From assembly GCA_023664625.1 (NCBI GenBank), contig JAMPFD010000004.1, positions 1-64,000 of the forward strand: DNA of 64,000 bases. The letters are read 5' to 3'. The stretch is from Bacillota bacterium (GTDB lineage Bacteria; Bacteroidota; Bacteroidia; Bacteroidales; Bacteroidaceae). The notes beneath the pieces were generated by a model that saw only the letters and a program-made list of their open reading frames with translations, did not search any database and was not told the origin of the DNA. Made by a program: the position numbers and the translations under genes. The stretch's first letter is position 1. Each line of letters opens with the position of its first letter. This document shows, piece after piece, positions 35,403 to 44,644 of the stretch.

Positions 35403-36146
35403 ATGAAGACTTTTTTTACCATAATACTGGCTATGATGTCGGCTCTTGGTGCCGACGCACAGGACAGGTCTGTGGAGAACCGCCCTTACACAGACCTGCG
35501 ACCTTTCCATTTCGGTGTGGTTCTCGGCACTCATCTGCAGGACATGGAACTGAACAATGTCGGTCCTGTAACCATAGAAGCGGAAGACGGAGGACAGTAC
35601 ACGTCCGTAGTAAGCGTGGATCAGGACCGTTGGGATCCTGGATTTCAGGTCGGCGTGCTTGGCGAGGCGCGTCTCGGCACTCACTTTGCTTTCCGTCTTG
35701 CCCCGATGCTTTACTTCGGCACAAAGCATCTGACATTCCGCAATCTTAACAGCCTTAACGAACTGGGACAACCGAAAGAAGAGGTGCAAAACATGAAATC
35801 AGTGTACATTGCCACGACAATGGATATTATTTTCAGTGCGAAACGTTTCAACAACCACCGCCCTTACATCGTTGCCGGACTTACCCCGATGTTCAATCTG
35901 ACCACCAAAGCCAACGACTATCTTCGCCTGAAGAAATATGATATGTTTATGTCGGTGGGCATCGGATGCGACTTCTACTTGCCTTTCTTCAAACTTCGCC
36001 CTGAACTTAAGTTCATGTACAGCCTGATGAACAGCCTCGACACCAAACATGCGGGCACCCTTCGTGACGCAAGCATGCTGCCATACGCTTATTCTGCCGA
36101 CAAGACACGCACAAAAATGATTTGCCTGTCGCTGTACTTTGAATAG
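35403..36146 (+). CDS. porT: Type IX secretion outer membrane protein PorT
   Basis: A 247-aa outer-membrane barrel protein with a signal peptide (about 1-19, ending GADAQ). The segment RPYTDLRPFHFGVVLGTH after the signal, and ELKFMYSLMNSLD...GTLRDA near the C-terminus, match the PorT/SprT family, as does the length. PorT is needed for assembly of the type IX secretion system and gliding machinery of Bacteroidota. It is encoded alone, divergent from the tpiA operon and followed by a strong terminator. A generic outer-membrane beta-barrel is the alternative reading. Confidence 0.75.
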   Translation: MKTFFTIILAMMSALGADAQDRSVENRPYTDLRPFHFGVVLGTHLQDMELNNVGPVTIEAEDGGQYTSVVSVDQDRWDPGFQVGVLGEARLGTHFAFRLAPMLYFGTKHLTFRNLNSLNELGQPKEEVQNMKSVYIATTMDIIFSAKRFNNHRPYIVAGLTPMFNLTTKANDYLRLKKYDMFMSVGIGCDFYLPFFKLRPELKFMYSLMNSLDTKHAGTLRDASMLPYAYSADKTRTKMICLSLYFE

Positions 36147-36310
36147 CAGACAATAAACAACAGGCATGCCGCTTTAGAAGCACCCTCCTGCATTTTGAGG
36201 TTTCATACTTGCGAAACGGCGACCTGCCACTACGCTCCCCAGAAAACATACCGCCACAAGTTCTCTGCCGTCAAGTACAGAACGAACGGCACGGCAACTC
36301 AAACAGAATA

Positions 36311-36370
36311 AAGAAAATTCACATTTTGCTCTAAGGAACCGAGTGTGAATTTTCTTGTTTTTTTGTTTTT
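36311..36370 (+). terminator. porT terminator
   Basis: AAGAAAATTCACA (36311-36323) pairs perfectly with TGTGAATTTTCTT (36344-36356), followed by a T-rich tract. Confidence 0.8.
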
Positions 36371-36465
36371 CCTCTACAGAAATATAGCCGCCGTCATTGA
36401 CTTTATTCGCTTTTTACACCTCTGCTAATAGCAATTACTGTGCAAAATGACTCAAATTACAATTC

Positions 36466-36553
36466 AACCGGTAACCTTTAATCTTCCAAAGTGTTACCTT
36501 TGACCTTATGAAGCGTTATCTTTCGTGACACAAAACGTTACCTTTTATCACAC
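36466..36553. repeat. 22-bp phased repeat array, locus 2 (4 units)
   Basis: Cores GGTAACC (36470), TGTTACC (36492), CGTTATC (36514) and CGTTACC (36536) are each 22 bp apart and followed by TTT. It lies between the convergent 3' ends of porT and the 5'-nucleotidase. The remaining sequence of the 36147-37099 gap shows only the terminators and the TIR element listed separately. Confidence 0.75.
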
Positions 36554-36811
36554 AGCATGACACGCAAGGAAGCGCACCCATACATAGCAAACCACATATC
36601 AAGCATTTACTTTACATTCAGAATTCATATCGCAGTCTGCACACGAAGACTGTCGGCATGTTTTTATGAATTTATCCATGCAGGCAAATGTCGGATTTCC
36701 TTATTTTCTCCACGTATCCGTTCCTGCAAGAATCCGAACTGCATCCAAATCTGTTGACGAGAAAACACAGGAGAAATATGCACACAAACAAGCACTGCCA
36801 CACCAATAAGC

Positions 36812-36855
36812 AAAAAAAGTCAGGCGGTATCCGACATTACGGATACTGCCAGACT
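36812..36855 (-). terminator. Terminator separated from its gene by a TIR element
   Basis: AGTCAGGCGGTATCCG (36818-36833) pairs with CGGATACTGCCAGACT (36840-36855) with one mismatch, one G-U and a 6-nt loop. On the minus strand it is followed by CTTTTTTTG. It should terminate the 5'-nucleotidase transcript, from which it is separated by the 177-bp element at 36873-37049. Confidence 0.75.
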
Positions 36856-36872
36856 GAATTGGTGACACTGAT

Positions 36873-37049
36873 TAAGTAACTGTTGAAAAATGATTTATAC
36901 TAAAACGAAGTTGTTTTTTAGGCGGTTAGTGTGCGGAATCAAAGGAGCAATGCGGGCATTGCGACTGAATGACAAGCACTAAACGACAAAAAACAACAAG
37001 TTTTAGTACAGCACAGCTTAAATATAAACTAATTTACAATAGTTACTTA
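36873..37049 (+). mobile_element. Non-coding TIR element (MITE-like), 177 bp
   Basis: Ends TAAGTAACTGTTG... and ...CAATAGTTACTTA are inverted repeats of about 30 bp extending into TTTATACTAAAA / TTAAATATAAACTAATT. The middle contains GGCGGTTAGTGTGCGGAATC, the palindrome GCAATGCGGGCATTGC and GACAAGCACTAA. The same middle and ends occur in reverse orientation at 49747 and 54864. There is no coding capacity, which fits a miniature inverted-repeat transposable element. I could not define a target duplication. Confidence 0.75.
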
Positions 37050-37099
37050 TTACACCGTATCTCACATTGCTTTTACCAATACAATCCAAGGAAAGTGCA

Positions 37100-37942
37100 T
37101 TATTTGTCAAGTTCAAGAATAATCTTGCCTACATATATTCCTGACTTTCCGTTCTGATCAACAGGCACTTCATGGCCATCAAGATCCTTTACATACTCCA
37201 GTTCTGTAAAATAACTGTGACTGTGGCCACCAAGAACAATGTCAATGTAGCGTGAACCTTTTATCATTCCTATATCACCACGCTCGTCCCACCCAAGATG
37301 GGAGATGCAGATGACGACATCACACTTCTTTTCCTTTTTCAGGAAAGTTCCCATTTCCAGACCACAGGCAACAGGATCATTATATGTCACACCTACACAG
37401 TTACCGGCAAATACAAGCCCTTCAAGCTGTGGACAAAGAGCGAAGATACCGATTTTCATCCCATTGCGTTTGATAATTGTATACGGTTTAATGACATCCT
37501 CAAGTGCAGTTCCCTTGAAATCATAGTTGGAGCAGATTATCGGGAACTTTGCCATACGCGCATTACGCACAAGATTGTCCAGTCCGTAATCCCACTCATG
37601 ATTACCTATTGTTGACGCATCACAGCCCATCTCATTCATCAGCTGAATCTCTACGTCACCCTTGAACAGAGTATAGTAGGAAGAACCTTGTGCAAAGTCT
37701 CCAGAATCAATATAGAGGAGATTTGGATCTTTCTTGCGCTCCTCATTGAGCAACGTCATCCGCCTAAGATATCCGCCTCGTCCTGCAATGTTTTTATCGG
37801 CGAGATTTGGATTCATCGGCATTACACAGGAATGAGTGTCATTGGTATGAAGTATGGTGAGACGCTTCTGGGCATAGCACGGCAACAGCGCACAGGCAAG
37901 GACACAGAAAGTCAGAGCCTTGAACTTTATAGAACTAATCAT
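37100..37942 (-). CDS. 5'-nucleotidase metallophosphoesterase subunit
   Basis: A 280-aa exported protein (signal about 1-24) made of only the catalytic metallophosphoesterase domain of UshA-type 5'-nucleotidases: HTNDTHS near 32-38, DSGDF near 80, GNHEWDYG near 113, HLGWDERG near 214 and GGHSHSYF near 237 supply the dimetal ligands. It ends where UshA would continue into the substrate-binding domain, which is encoded separately just upstream (38052-38804). The two chains probably assemble in the periplasm to salvage nucleotides. The gene's terminator lies beyond an inserted TIR element. Confidence 0.88.
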   Translation of the reverse strand: MISSIKFKALTFCVLACALLPCYAQKRLTILHTNDTHSCVMPMNPNLADKNIAGRGGYLRRMTLLNEERKKDPNLLYIDSGDFAQGSSYYTLFKGDVEIQLMNEMGCDASTIGNHEWDYGLDNLVRNARMAKFPIICSNYDFKGTALEDVIKPYTIIKRNGMKIGIFALCPQLEGLVFAGNCVGVTYNDPVACGLEMGTFLKKEKKCDVVICISHLGWDERGDIGMIKGSRYIDIVLGGHSHSYFTELEYVKDLDGHEVPVDQNGKSGIYVGKIILELDK

Positions 37943-38051
37943 ATTTTTTCCGCTTTATTTTGTTTACGTTGAATTTCATTATTCACTTTACCGCCAAAGG
38001 CAATGCCACAAAAAAAATGACATGGCCGGCATGGCATAAAAAGCGACACAC

Positions 38052-38804
38052 TTATTTCAGCACGACACGGCCCTCGATATAAGAGTCCACAACCTCACCG
38101 GCCTTTAACTTCTCAAGGAAATACTCAACAATAAACTCCCTTGTGCGGGCACGCTCGTCCATAGGAGACTTTATGTCAAAGCCTTTTGTGAGTTCCAGAA
38201 ATCCGTCATTTCCTTCAGCCAGATAGTTAAGCGTGACAATGCGATAGGTACGATTCGGATCTATAGGTTCCCCATTAAGAGTCACGGACTCTACCTTCCT
38301 GTCCTTTATGACCAAAGCAATACCCTTGGAAAGTCCGCATCCGTGGCTCTTTGCAATCTGGTCAAAGAGGATGTTCATCTGCCTGCCTGTAAGAGAAACG
38401 AAGGCAATATAATTTTCAAACGGGGCAACGTCATTGACATCGCCGAACGTGACATCACCTGCAGGAAGTGCCGCACGTATGCCTCCCATGTTATATATGC
38501 CGAGATCCGGTTTCTCTCCATATCGTTCTCCTTGCCATACCATGATGTCTGCAAGGAGATTGGAAAGCTCGCTTTCCGGATTATGGGCAACCATATATTT
38601 TGCGACCTTACCTACGACCGGTGACATTATGGAGTCCACAATGTGCTTGTACGGGGCAAGAACCTCTATGCCACGGGCATCAGCAACAAAGGTGCTGTCA
38701 ATAAGAATACGCTCCCTTGTGACATTGGTGACATGGTACTTCTGCGCAAAAGCGGAAATGGCAGTCGTCAAAAAGACGACTGCCACAACAATGTATTTCT
38801 TCAT
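38052..38804 (-). CDS. 5'-nucleotidase C-terminal (substrate-binding) domain protein
   Basis: A 250-aa exported protein (signal about 1-20, ending AFAQ) corresponding to the C-terminal domain of 5'-nucleotidases: NPESELSNLLADIM near 75, YNMGGIRAALPAGDVTFGDV near 105-124 and YRIVTLNYLAEGNDGF near 188-203, where the Phe that stacks on the nucleobase is expected. It has no metal motif of its own. It is encoded 109 bp before the catalytic chain, on the same strand, and 9 bp after fba. A perfect 10-bp inverted repeat lies in its signal-peptide codons. Confidence 0.88.
   Translation of the reverse strand: MKKYIVVAVVFLTTAISAFAQKYHVTNVTRERILIDSTFVADARGIEVLAPYKHIVDSIMSPVVGKVAKYMVAHNPESELSNLLADIMVWQGERYGEKPDLGIYNMGGIRAALPAGDVTFGDVNDVAPFENYIAFVSLTGRQMNILFDQIAKSHGCGLSKGIALVIKDRKVESVTLNGEPIDPNRTYRIVTLNYLAEGNDGFLELTKGFDIKSPMDERARTREFIVEYFLEKLKAGEVVDSYIEGRVVLK
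38760..38784. other. Perfect 10-bp inverted repeat inside a coding start
   Basis: GGCAGTCGTC and GACGACTGCC flank AAAAA within codons about 7-15 of the 5'-nucleotidase C-domain gene, about 30 bp past the fba stop codon. It could slow transcription or translation after fba. Confidence 0.4.
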
Positions 38805-38813
38805 TTACAGAAA

Positions 38814-39812
38814 TTATAGTTTATCGTTAGAGCCGAGTACGTCAACAATCTTGTGGATGTACATCTTCTTCATTGCCTCACGGGCCGGAGTAAGATACTG
38901 ACGTGGGTCAAAATGTCCAGGATTCTCAGCAAGATACTTACGGATAGCGGCTGTCATTGCAAGACGTGAGTCTGAGTCGATGTTGATCTTGCATACGGCT
39001 GACTTGGATGCTTCACGGAGCTGTTCCTCAGGAATACCTACTGCATCAGGCAACTTTCCGCCAAACTCGTTGATTGTATCTACGCAGTCCTGTGGTACGG
39101 AAGATGAGCCGTGGAGCACGATTGGGAAACCAGGAAGCTTCTCTTCTATCTCATGAAGCACATCGAATGCAAGTGGAGGAGGAACGAGTTTACCTGTCTT
39201 CGGATCACGTGTACACTGCTCCGGAGTGAATTTATATGCTCCATGTGATGTGCCGATTGAGATTGCAAGTGAATCACAGCCTGTGCGTGTTGCGAAATCA
39301 ATAACCTCTTCAGGCTTTGTATAGTGAGACTCCTCGGCAACGACCTCATCCTCCACACCGGCGAGGACACCAAGTTCTGCCTCTACTGTAACATCAAACT
39401 GATGTGCATATTCCACGACTTTCTTTGTGAGAGCAATATTCTCCTCGTAAGGAAGTGAAGAGCCGTCAATCATGACAGAGGAGAATCCCATGTCAATACA
39501 TGACTTACATGTCTCAAAAGAGTCACCATGGTCAAGATGAAGGACAATCTCAGGATTAGGACAGCCAAGCTCTTTGGCATATTCTACGGCACCCTCTGCC
39601 ATATAGCGGAGGATTGTAGGATTCGCATAGTTACGCGCACCGCGTGAAACCTGCATGATAACAGGAGACTTTGTTTCCACAGCAGCCATAACGATAGCCT
39701 GCATCTGCTCCATTGTATTGAAGTTAAATGCCGGGATGGCATAGCCACCGGCAACAGCCTTCTTGAACATCTCACGAGTGTTCACAAGACCAAGGTCTTT
39801 GTAATTTACCAT
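38814..39812 (-). CDS. fba: Class II fructose-bisphosphate aldolase
   Basis: A 332-aa zinc aldolase starting at MVNYKDLGLVNTREMF; 30 further upstream codons belong to the leader. HLDHGDSFE near 105 gives the zinc His and catalytic Asp, EAELGVLAGVED near 155 and VLHGSSSVP near 240 carry further zinc and phosphate contacts. It cleaves fructose-1,6-bisphosphate in glycolysis. It has its own canonical promoter and probably also drives the split 5'-nucleotidase genes (9-bp gap). Confidence 0.95.
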   Translation of the reverse strand: MVNYKDLGLVNTREMFKKAVAGGYAIPAFNFNTMEQMQAIVMAAVETKSPVIMQVSRGARNYANPTILRYMAEGAVEYAKELGCPNPEIVLHLDHGDSFETCKSCIDMGFSSVMIDGSSLPYEENIALTKKVVEYAHQFDVTVEAELGVLAGVEDEVVAEESHYTKPEEVIDFATRTGCDSLAISIGTSHGAYKFTPEQCTRDPKTGKLVPPPLAFDVLHEIEEKLPGFPIVLHGSSSVPQDCVDTINEFGGKLPDAVGIPEEQLREASKSAVCKINIDSDSRLAMTAAIRKYLAENPGHFDPRQYLTPAREAMKKMYIHKIVDVLGSNDKL

Positions 39813-39871
39813 AGTTTTTGATTTGTTTTTATATAGTTGAACAGTCTGTTGTCGCATTATTTTTGATACGG

Positions 39872-39903
39872 CAAAGTTAAGAAAATTATCAATAAGTACC
39901 AAA
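39872..39903 (-). promoter_or_regulatory. fba promoter
   Basis: Minus-strand -7 TAACTTTG (39872-39879), 20-nt spacer, -33 TTTG (plus CAAA at 39900-39903). About 55 nt of leader. Confidence 0.75.
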
Positions 39904-39948
39904 AAGTTTGTTAGTTTTTTATCAATTCTCAGAAAAATAGTATAGATA

Positions 39949-39980
39949 TTTGGCTAATTCGGTTTTTTTTTGTTATTTTG
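39949..39980 (+). promoter_or_regulatory. maeB promoter
   Basis: -33 TTTG (39949-39952), 20-nt spacer and -7 TTATTTTG (39973-39980), one base off consensus. Divergent from the fba promoter. Confidence 0.6.
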
Positions 39981-40048
39981 CATCAAGTTTTTTCTTATAT
40001 ATAAAGATTCGCGCACGATAACTAAACTTTTTAATATATAAAATTATT

Positions 40049-42328
40049 ATGGTAAAAATCACGAAAGAAGCCGCTCTTGAATATCACGAGACCGGCAGGC
40101 CCGGCAAAATTGAGGTCGTACCCACAAAACCTTACCGCACTCAGACAGACCTGTCATTGGCATATTCCCCTGGTGTGGCATACCCTTGCCTGGAGATTCA
40201 GGATAATCCGGATGCAGCATACAAATATACAGACAAAGGAAATCTCGTTGCCGTAATATCCAACGGTACGGCAGTACTTGGACTGGGAGACATTGGCGCA
40301 ATGTCCGGCAAACCTGTCATGGAGGGAAAGGGACTGCTTTTCAAGATCTACGGCGGTGTTGATGTTTTTGATATTGAGGTTAACGAAAAAGACCCTGAGA
40401 AATTCTGCGAGGCTGTTGAGAAGATTGCTCCGACATTCGGTGGCATCAACCTGGAAGACATAAAAGCTCCGGAATGTTTCTACATAGAGGAAAGATTAAA
40501 AAAATCACTTGATATTCCTGTCATGCACGACGACCAGCATGGCACGGCAATCATCTCTTCCGCAGGTCTCCTCAATGCACTTGAAGTGGCAGGAAAGAAG
40601 ATAGAGGACGTAAAGATTGTCGTTAGTGGTGCAGGTGCTGCCGCTATTATGTGCACCAAACTTTACGTGGCTCTCGGAGCAAAACTTGAGAATATTCTGA
40701 TGCTTGACTCCAAGGGTGTGATCACAAGTGACAGGCCTAATCTCACAGAGCAGAAGAAATTCTTTGCAACGGAACGTCGTGACGCACATACTTTGGAAGA
40801 AGCGATGAATGGAGCAGACGTGTTCCTCGGGCTCTCAAAAGGCAACGTTGTCAGTCAGGACATGATACGTTCTATGGCAAAGAATCCTATCGTATTTGCA
40901 TGTGCGAACCCGATTCCCGAGATTTCATACGAGGATGCAATGGCTGCACGGCCTGATGTTCTCATGTCCACAGGACGCTCCGACTACCCTAATCAGATAA
41001 ACAATGTCATAGGATTCCCGTATATCTTCCGCGGTGCCCTGGACGTTAATGCCTCTGCAATCAATGAGGAGATGAAGATTGCAGCGGTACATGCCATTGC
41101 CGACCTTGCGAAACAGCCTGTACCGGACGTGGTAAACCAAGTTTACAAGGTAAACAATCTCACATTCGGTCCTGACTATTTCATCCCAAAGCCTGTGGAT
41201 CCACGCCTTATAACAGAGGTTTCCGCCGCCGTTGCCAAAGCCGCCATGGATTCAGGCGTAGCACGTACGCCTATCACAGACTGGGAGGATTACAAGCGTA
41301 ATCTCCGCCGTAAAATGGGACAGGAGACAAACGTGACACAGTCTCTTCACGAGACGGCACGCAAGCATCCTCAGCGAGTAGTGTTTGCAGAAGGACTCCA
41401 TCCGACAATGATAAAGGCAGCCGTCCAAGCCAAGCAAGAAGGAATCTGTCACCCTATCCTACTCGGCAATGACGAAATGATAGCCAAGAAAGCCGCAGAA
41501 CTTGACCTTGACCTCTCCGGTATTGAGATTGTAAACCTCCGCCACGACAACGAAATGGAACGCCGCGAGAGATATGCGCAGATACTTGCAGAGAAATGCT
41601 GCCGCGAAGGCTATAACTTTGAGGAAGCAAATGACAAGATGTTTGAGCGCAACTACTTCGGCATGATGATGGTTGAGACAGGAGAAGCTGATGCATTCAT
41701 AACAGGTGTATACACTAAGTTCTCCAACACCATCAAAGTTGCTAAGGAAGTAATCGGCATCCGTGACAATTACAATCACTTCGGAACCATGCACATCGTC
41801 AATTCCAAGCGTGGCACCTATTATATTGCTGACACTCTCATCAACCGGCACCCGGGCAAGGAAACACTGAAAGATATTGCAAGACTTACCGCTGATGCCA
41901 TCCGGTTCTTCAATGATGAGCCAAAGATGGCCATGATATCCTATTCAAACTTCGGTGTTGACAAGGATGGAAGCCCAAGACTCATGCACGACGTTGTGGC
42001 AGAAATGCAAGCTGAATATCCAAACTTGAAGATTGACGGCGAAATGTCTATTGACCTGGCACTTGACCATGAGCGCAGAGATAAGAAATATCCTTTCCTG
42101 CGCCTGCATAACGAGGTGGTAAACTCCATGATTTTCACTAACCTTTCAGCAGCGAACTCCGCATACAAACTCATAAAGGGCTTCTCTCCTGAAACAGAAG
42201 TGATAGGTCCTATACAGATGGGTCTGAAGAAACCTATCCATTTTACAGACTTTGACTCCAGCGTACGTGACGTTGTCAATATCGTTTCCGTTGCCGTCAT
42301 TGACGCTTATGTAAACAAAATAAAATAA
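40049..42328 (+). CDS. maeB: Malic enzyme - phosphate acetyltransferase fusion (MaeB type)
   Basis: A 759-aa two-part protein. The N-terminal half (about 1-425) is malic enzyme: [12 protein letters not shown] near 37, MHDDQHGTA near 160, the Rossmann GAGAAA near 196 and CANPIPEIS near 285. The C-terminal half (about 435-759) resembles phosphate acetyltransferase ([14 protein letters not shown]..., [11 protein letters not shown]); in MaeB it serves as an acetyl-CoA-sensing regulatory domain, often without activity. The enzyme decarboxylates malate to pyruvate with NADP(H). Length is typical. It is a single-gene unit with a promoter and a clean terminator. Confidence 0.93.
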   Translation: MVKITKEAALEYHETGRPGKIEVVPTKPYRTQTDLSLAYSPGVAYPCLEIQDNPDAAYKYTDKGNLVAVISNGTAVLGLGDIGAMSGKPVMEGKGLLFKIYGGVDVFDIEVNEKDPEKFCEAVEKIAPTFGGINLEDIKAPECFYIEERLKKSLDIPVMHDDQHGTAIISSAGLLNALEVAGKKIEDVKIVVSGAGAAAIMCTKLYVALGAKLENILMLDSKGVITSDRPNLTEQKKFFATERRDAHTLEEAMNGADVFLGLSKGNVVSQDMIRSMAKNPIVFACANPIPEISYEDAMAARPDVLMSTGRSDYPNQINNVIGFPYIFRGALDVNASAINEEMKIAAVHAIADLAKQPVPDVVNQVYKVNNLTFGPDYFIPKPVDPRLITEVSAAVAKAAMDSGVARTPITDWEDYKRNLRRKMGQETNVTQSLHETARKHPQRVVFAEGLHPTMIKAAVQAKQEGICHPILLGNDEMIAKKAAELDLDLSGIEIVNLRHDNEMERRERYAQILAEKCCREGYNFEEANDKMFERNYFGMMMVETGEADAFITGVYTKFSNTIKVAKEVIGIRDNYNHFGTMHIVNSKRGTYYIADTLINRHPGKETLKDIARLTADAIRFFNDEPKMAMISYSNFGVDKDGSPRLMHDVVAEMQAEYPNLKIDGEMSIDLALDHERRDKKYPFLRLHNEVVNSMIFTNLSAANSAYKLIKGFSPETEVIGPIQMGLKKPIHFTDFDSSVRDVVNIVSVAVIDAYVNKIK

Positions 42329-42421
42329 TAAATGCAAGTTCCGGGAGTGCATGACTTAACCTCATGACACTACGAAAATGAGATACCGGCAAACTACATT
42401 CATTAGCACACATCAGCAATC

Positions 42422-42459
42422 AAATGCCTTGTATCATTTTCTTGATGCAAGGCATTTTT
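42422..42459 (+). terminator. maeB terminator
   Basis: AAATGCCTTG pairs with CAAGGCATTT around an inner ATCA/TGAT stem, then TTTTTG. It is about 95 bp past the stop codon. Confidence 0.8.
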
Positions 42460-42811
42460 GTTCCCACCATATATTAATTATAAAAGACATATATTTAATC
42501 TAAACGAGACATACATCTTGGCATACAAACATATACGATTTTGTTCATTTCTTCCATGTTCAAAGATAGAAAACATACAAAAACAGTCAACTCCCCATAT
42601 TACAAAATGTCACATATTTTTAATGTTATCATGAATATCTGTCACAAAAACAACTATCACAGGCAAAGAACGCAGTCAAATATACAAAATACACAAGACG
42701 TGAAACATAACCAAAATCACATAAAAGTGTCCTTTTTACACTATAAACCGTAAAATCTGCTTGACCCTTATCAAAAATACAGTTTTTTTTAAACAAAACA
42801 AACACGAATAT

Positions 42812-42842
42812 TTTGCCATATCGCAGAACAGTCGTACCTTTG
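42812..42842 (+). promoter_or_regulatory. Promoter without a following gene (plus)
   Basis: -33 TTTG (42812-42815), 19-nt spacer, -7 TACCTTTG (42835-42842): a perfect consensus. No open reading frame follows for almost 1 kb on this strand. Confidence 0.75.
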
Positions 42843-42848
42843 CATCGT

Positions 42849-43132
42849 CAAAAGGAACAAAGATGTACAGACATCCGAAGGTACAGATGACAGCAGGATT
42901 TGAAATACAGTCCATATCACAAAAATGAATTAGTTTTTCATAGATAGTATATAGTTAGGTTTTAGTTATTAGGTAAAAGTTAGTTAGTTTAGATTGTATT
43001 AGATTTTTAAGAGTAAAAAGATTTGTTGTTAATTCAGGTAACACCGACCGGCCGTGAGGCCCGTCTTCTTTTAGAAAAGTTTAGAAATCAATACAAACAA
43101 GAGGTGCAGACATTGGGAAATGTCTGCACCTC
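42849..43132 (+). ncRNA. Candidate non-coding RNA, about 285 nt
   Basis: Would start about 7 nt after the perfect promoter at 42812-42842 and end at the 14-bp hairpin at 43101-43132. It includes a TTAG-rich stretch (about 42950-43010) and the GC hairpin GACCGGCCGTGAGGCCCGTC (about 43046-43065) with a GTGA tetraloop. It has no coding potential. It is not SRP RNA, tmRNA or RNase P RNA by their core motifs. Unproven without RNA data. Confidence 0.5.
43101..43132. terminator. Shared hairpin between convergent transcripts
   Basis: GAGGTGCAGACATT (43101-43114) and AATGTCTGCACCTC (43119-43132), a perfect 14-bp stem with loop GGGA. T-rich sequence follows better on the minus side (TTGTTTGTATT) than on the plus side (TCTGCTTT). 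Confidence 0.65.
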
Positions 43133-43346
43133 TCTGCTTTAAATCCCTCTCCCATGCAATCCCGAACTACTGACCTTTCAAGTTACACTCCAACTGCATC
43201 AGCTGTTGGAATGCCGTTGATATTATTATCACTGTACACGTTCCATATTCCAAGAACTCTTTACAGATATAGTTAAAGCATGGGGTATTTATAATGTAAT
43301 AATGTCAAAGACCACTCCATACATCAGAGACCGGAAGTCTCGTTCT
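43101..43346 (-). ncRNA. Candidate non-coding RNA, about 245 nt (minus)
   Basis: Would start near 43346 after the promoter at 43353-43383 and end at the hairpin at 43101-43132. Internal hairpins GAGAC/GTCTC near the 5' end and CCAAC/GTTGG (about 43185-43210) are visible. Only very short reading frames are present. It converges on the plus-strand candidate and shares its terminator. Confidence 0.4.
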
Positions 43347-43352
43347 GCTGTA

Positions 43353-43383
43353 CAAAGGTACGACAATTGACACCGGAAACAAA
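43353..43383 (-). promoter_or_regulatory. Promoter without a following gene (minus)
   Basis: Minus-strand -7 TACCTTTG (plus CAAAGGTA, 43353-43360), 19-nt spacer and -33 TTTG (plus CAAA, 43380-43383): a perfect consensus pointing into the gene-free stretch. Confidence 0.6.
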
Positions 43384-43709
43384 ATAATATGAGGATACAG
43401 TTAGGAATACTACAGAATTCACAATGCAAAAAAATAAAATTCCGAAATAAACAAGACTGCGTTCCGCAAGATAAGATATGTCACTTTTCAATACAAAAAT
43501 ATTAAAGCCGCCAGCAATTCCGTCCCTTTTGAATAACATTCCGGCATTCGTAAACAAAGGAGCGATTACAGAACGTACCAAAGATACCAAATTCTGCAAA
43601 CGCTCCATGCAACAATATCACTTATTAAAACACTTTAGCGGCAAACTTCTAATTAATGTGTGTGTGTAAACCATGCCAGAAGATTCCAAAAGTTTGCCGG
43701 CTCAAATAT

Positions 43710-43740
43710 TTGTAATCCCGTAACCCATACGGGATTACAA
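43710..43740 (-). terminator. Terminator of coiled-coil lipoprotein gene
   Basis: TTGTAATCCCGTA (43710-43722) pairs perfectly with TACGGGATTACAA (43728-43740), 13 bp, directly after the 43753 stop codon. Confidence 0.75.
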
Positions 43741-43752
43741 AAGCATACAACA

Positions 43753-44610
43753 TCAGTCTGTCTGTACGACAAGGTAGTTGGAAAGTTCCCAGAACTGCTG
43801 CGGTTTTGTTATGCGCAAAACTTTCTGACCGTTATTATCCACCAACTCATACGAACCTGCAGGATGATTCGTAAGCATCTTAGCCTTCTTTGATCTCAGA
43901 CTGATGGTACCCAGAGTTCTCTTGTCACTGATAACAAATACATTCGGGTCAAAATCACTCTTCATCAGCTTTGACTTACGCAGGAAGCCTGTCTCTATCA
44001 CCTTATGCTTCTTCAGGTTGGACTTGCTGCCAACAGCATAATAGCAAGTGTTAAGCTCATTCTCCAACTGCAGTGAGGCTTTCTGCGCCGCCTCTTTCTC
44101 TGTCGTCACGTTGGCAACGGTAGTATTGAGAGAGTCCACCGAATGATTCAGCTGCCCGATACGCTCCTTCGCCGCCGTAAGCTGAGTACGCAGATCTTCT
44201 ATTTCCGCAGCCTGTGAGTCTATCTGAGCACGGAGTGCCTCAATGGTTGTCTGGAGCTCTTTGTTGAAAAGTGCAGACTCCTTCAACTTTGCCTCAAGTC
44301 TCTCGAGCTGCTCCCTTCTTTCCTTGAGTGTCTTCTGAATAGTCTCCATGTCCGCAAGCAACTGCGCACGCTGTGACTTATTCTCGCCTGACTTGGAAAG
44401 CGTAAGTATATTCTCTATATGTTTAATCTGCTCCATTCCCGATGAGACTTCACCTACAAGGCTCAGAAGTTGGTCACGCTCGGAAAGAGCCTCAGCAAGT
44501 TCCTGCTTTGAAGCTTCCATGAGACTTTGCTGTTCCTTAGACTGCTTGTCATTGCCGCAGGCACAAAGCAGTGCAAGAGCAACGATGGATGTGAAAATTT
44601 GCTTTTTCAT
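43753..44610 (-). CDS. Coiled-coil lipoprotein (Cbp1-like)
   Basis: A 285-aa lipoprotein: signal with lipobox LLCAC (Cys18), then a long coiled coil (about 25-190) full of Leu/Gln/Glu heptads, and a compact C-terminal domain (about 195-285, KVIETGFLRKSKLMKSD...ELSNYLVVQTD). The layout resembles the Cbp1 collagen-binding glycoprotein family of Bacteroides, though adhesive function here is only a guess. A full promoter lies upstream at 44645-44675 and a terminator directly after the stop, so it is monocistronic. Confidence 0.65.
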   Translation of the reverse strand: MKKQIFTSIVALALLCACGNDKQSKEQQSLMEASKQELAEALSERDQLLSLVGEVSSGMEQIKHIENILTLSKSGENKSQRAQLLADMETIQKTLKERREQLERLEAKLKESALFNKELQTTIEALRAQIDSQAAEIEDLRTQLTAAKERIGQLNHSVDSLNTTVANVTTEKEAAQKASLQLENELNTCYYAVGSKSNLKKHKVIETGFLRKSKLMKSDFDPNVFVISDKRTLGTISLRSKKAKMLTNHPAGSYELVDNNGQKVLRITKPQQFWELSNYLVVQTD

Positions 44611-44644
44611 GTTATGTCTCCTATATTTTGTTATTAATCATTTG

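Noticed and set aside
42849..43132. Known housekeeping RNA (SRP RNA, tmRNA, RNase P RNA)
   Set aside because: None of the hallmark sequences of these RNAs is present.
43324..43608. 94-codon minus-strand frame with a hydrophobic stretch
   Set aside because: It spans a perfect promoter and lies in AT-rich DNA; no homology or start signals support it.
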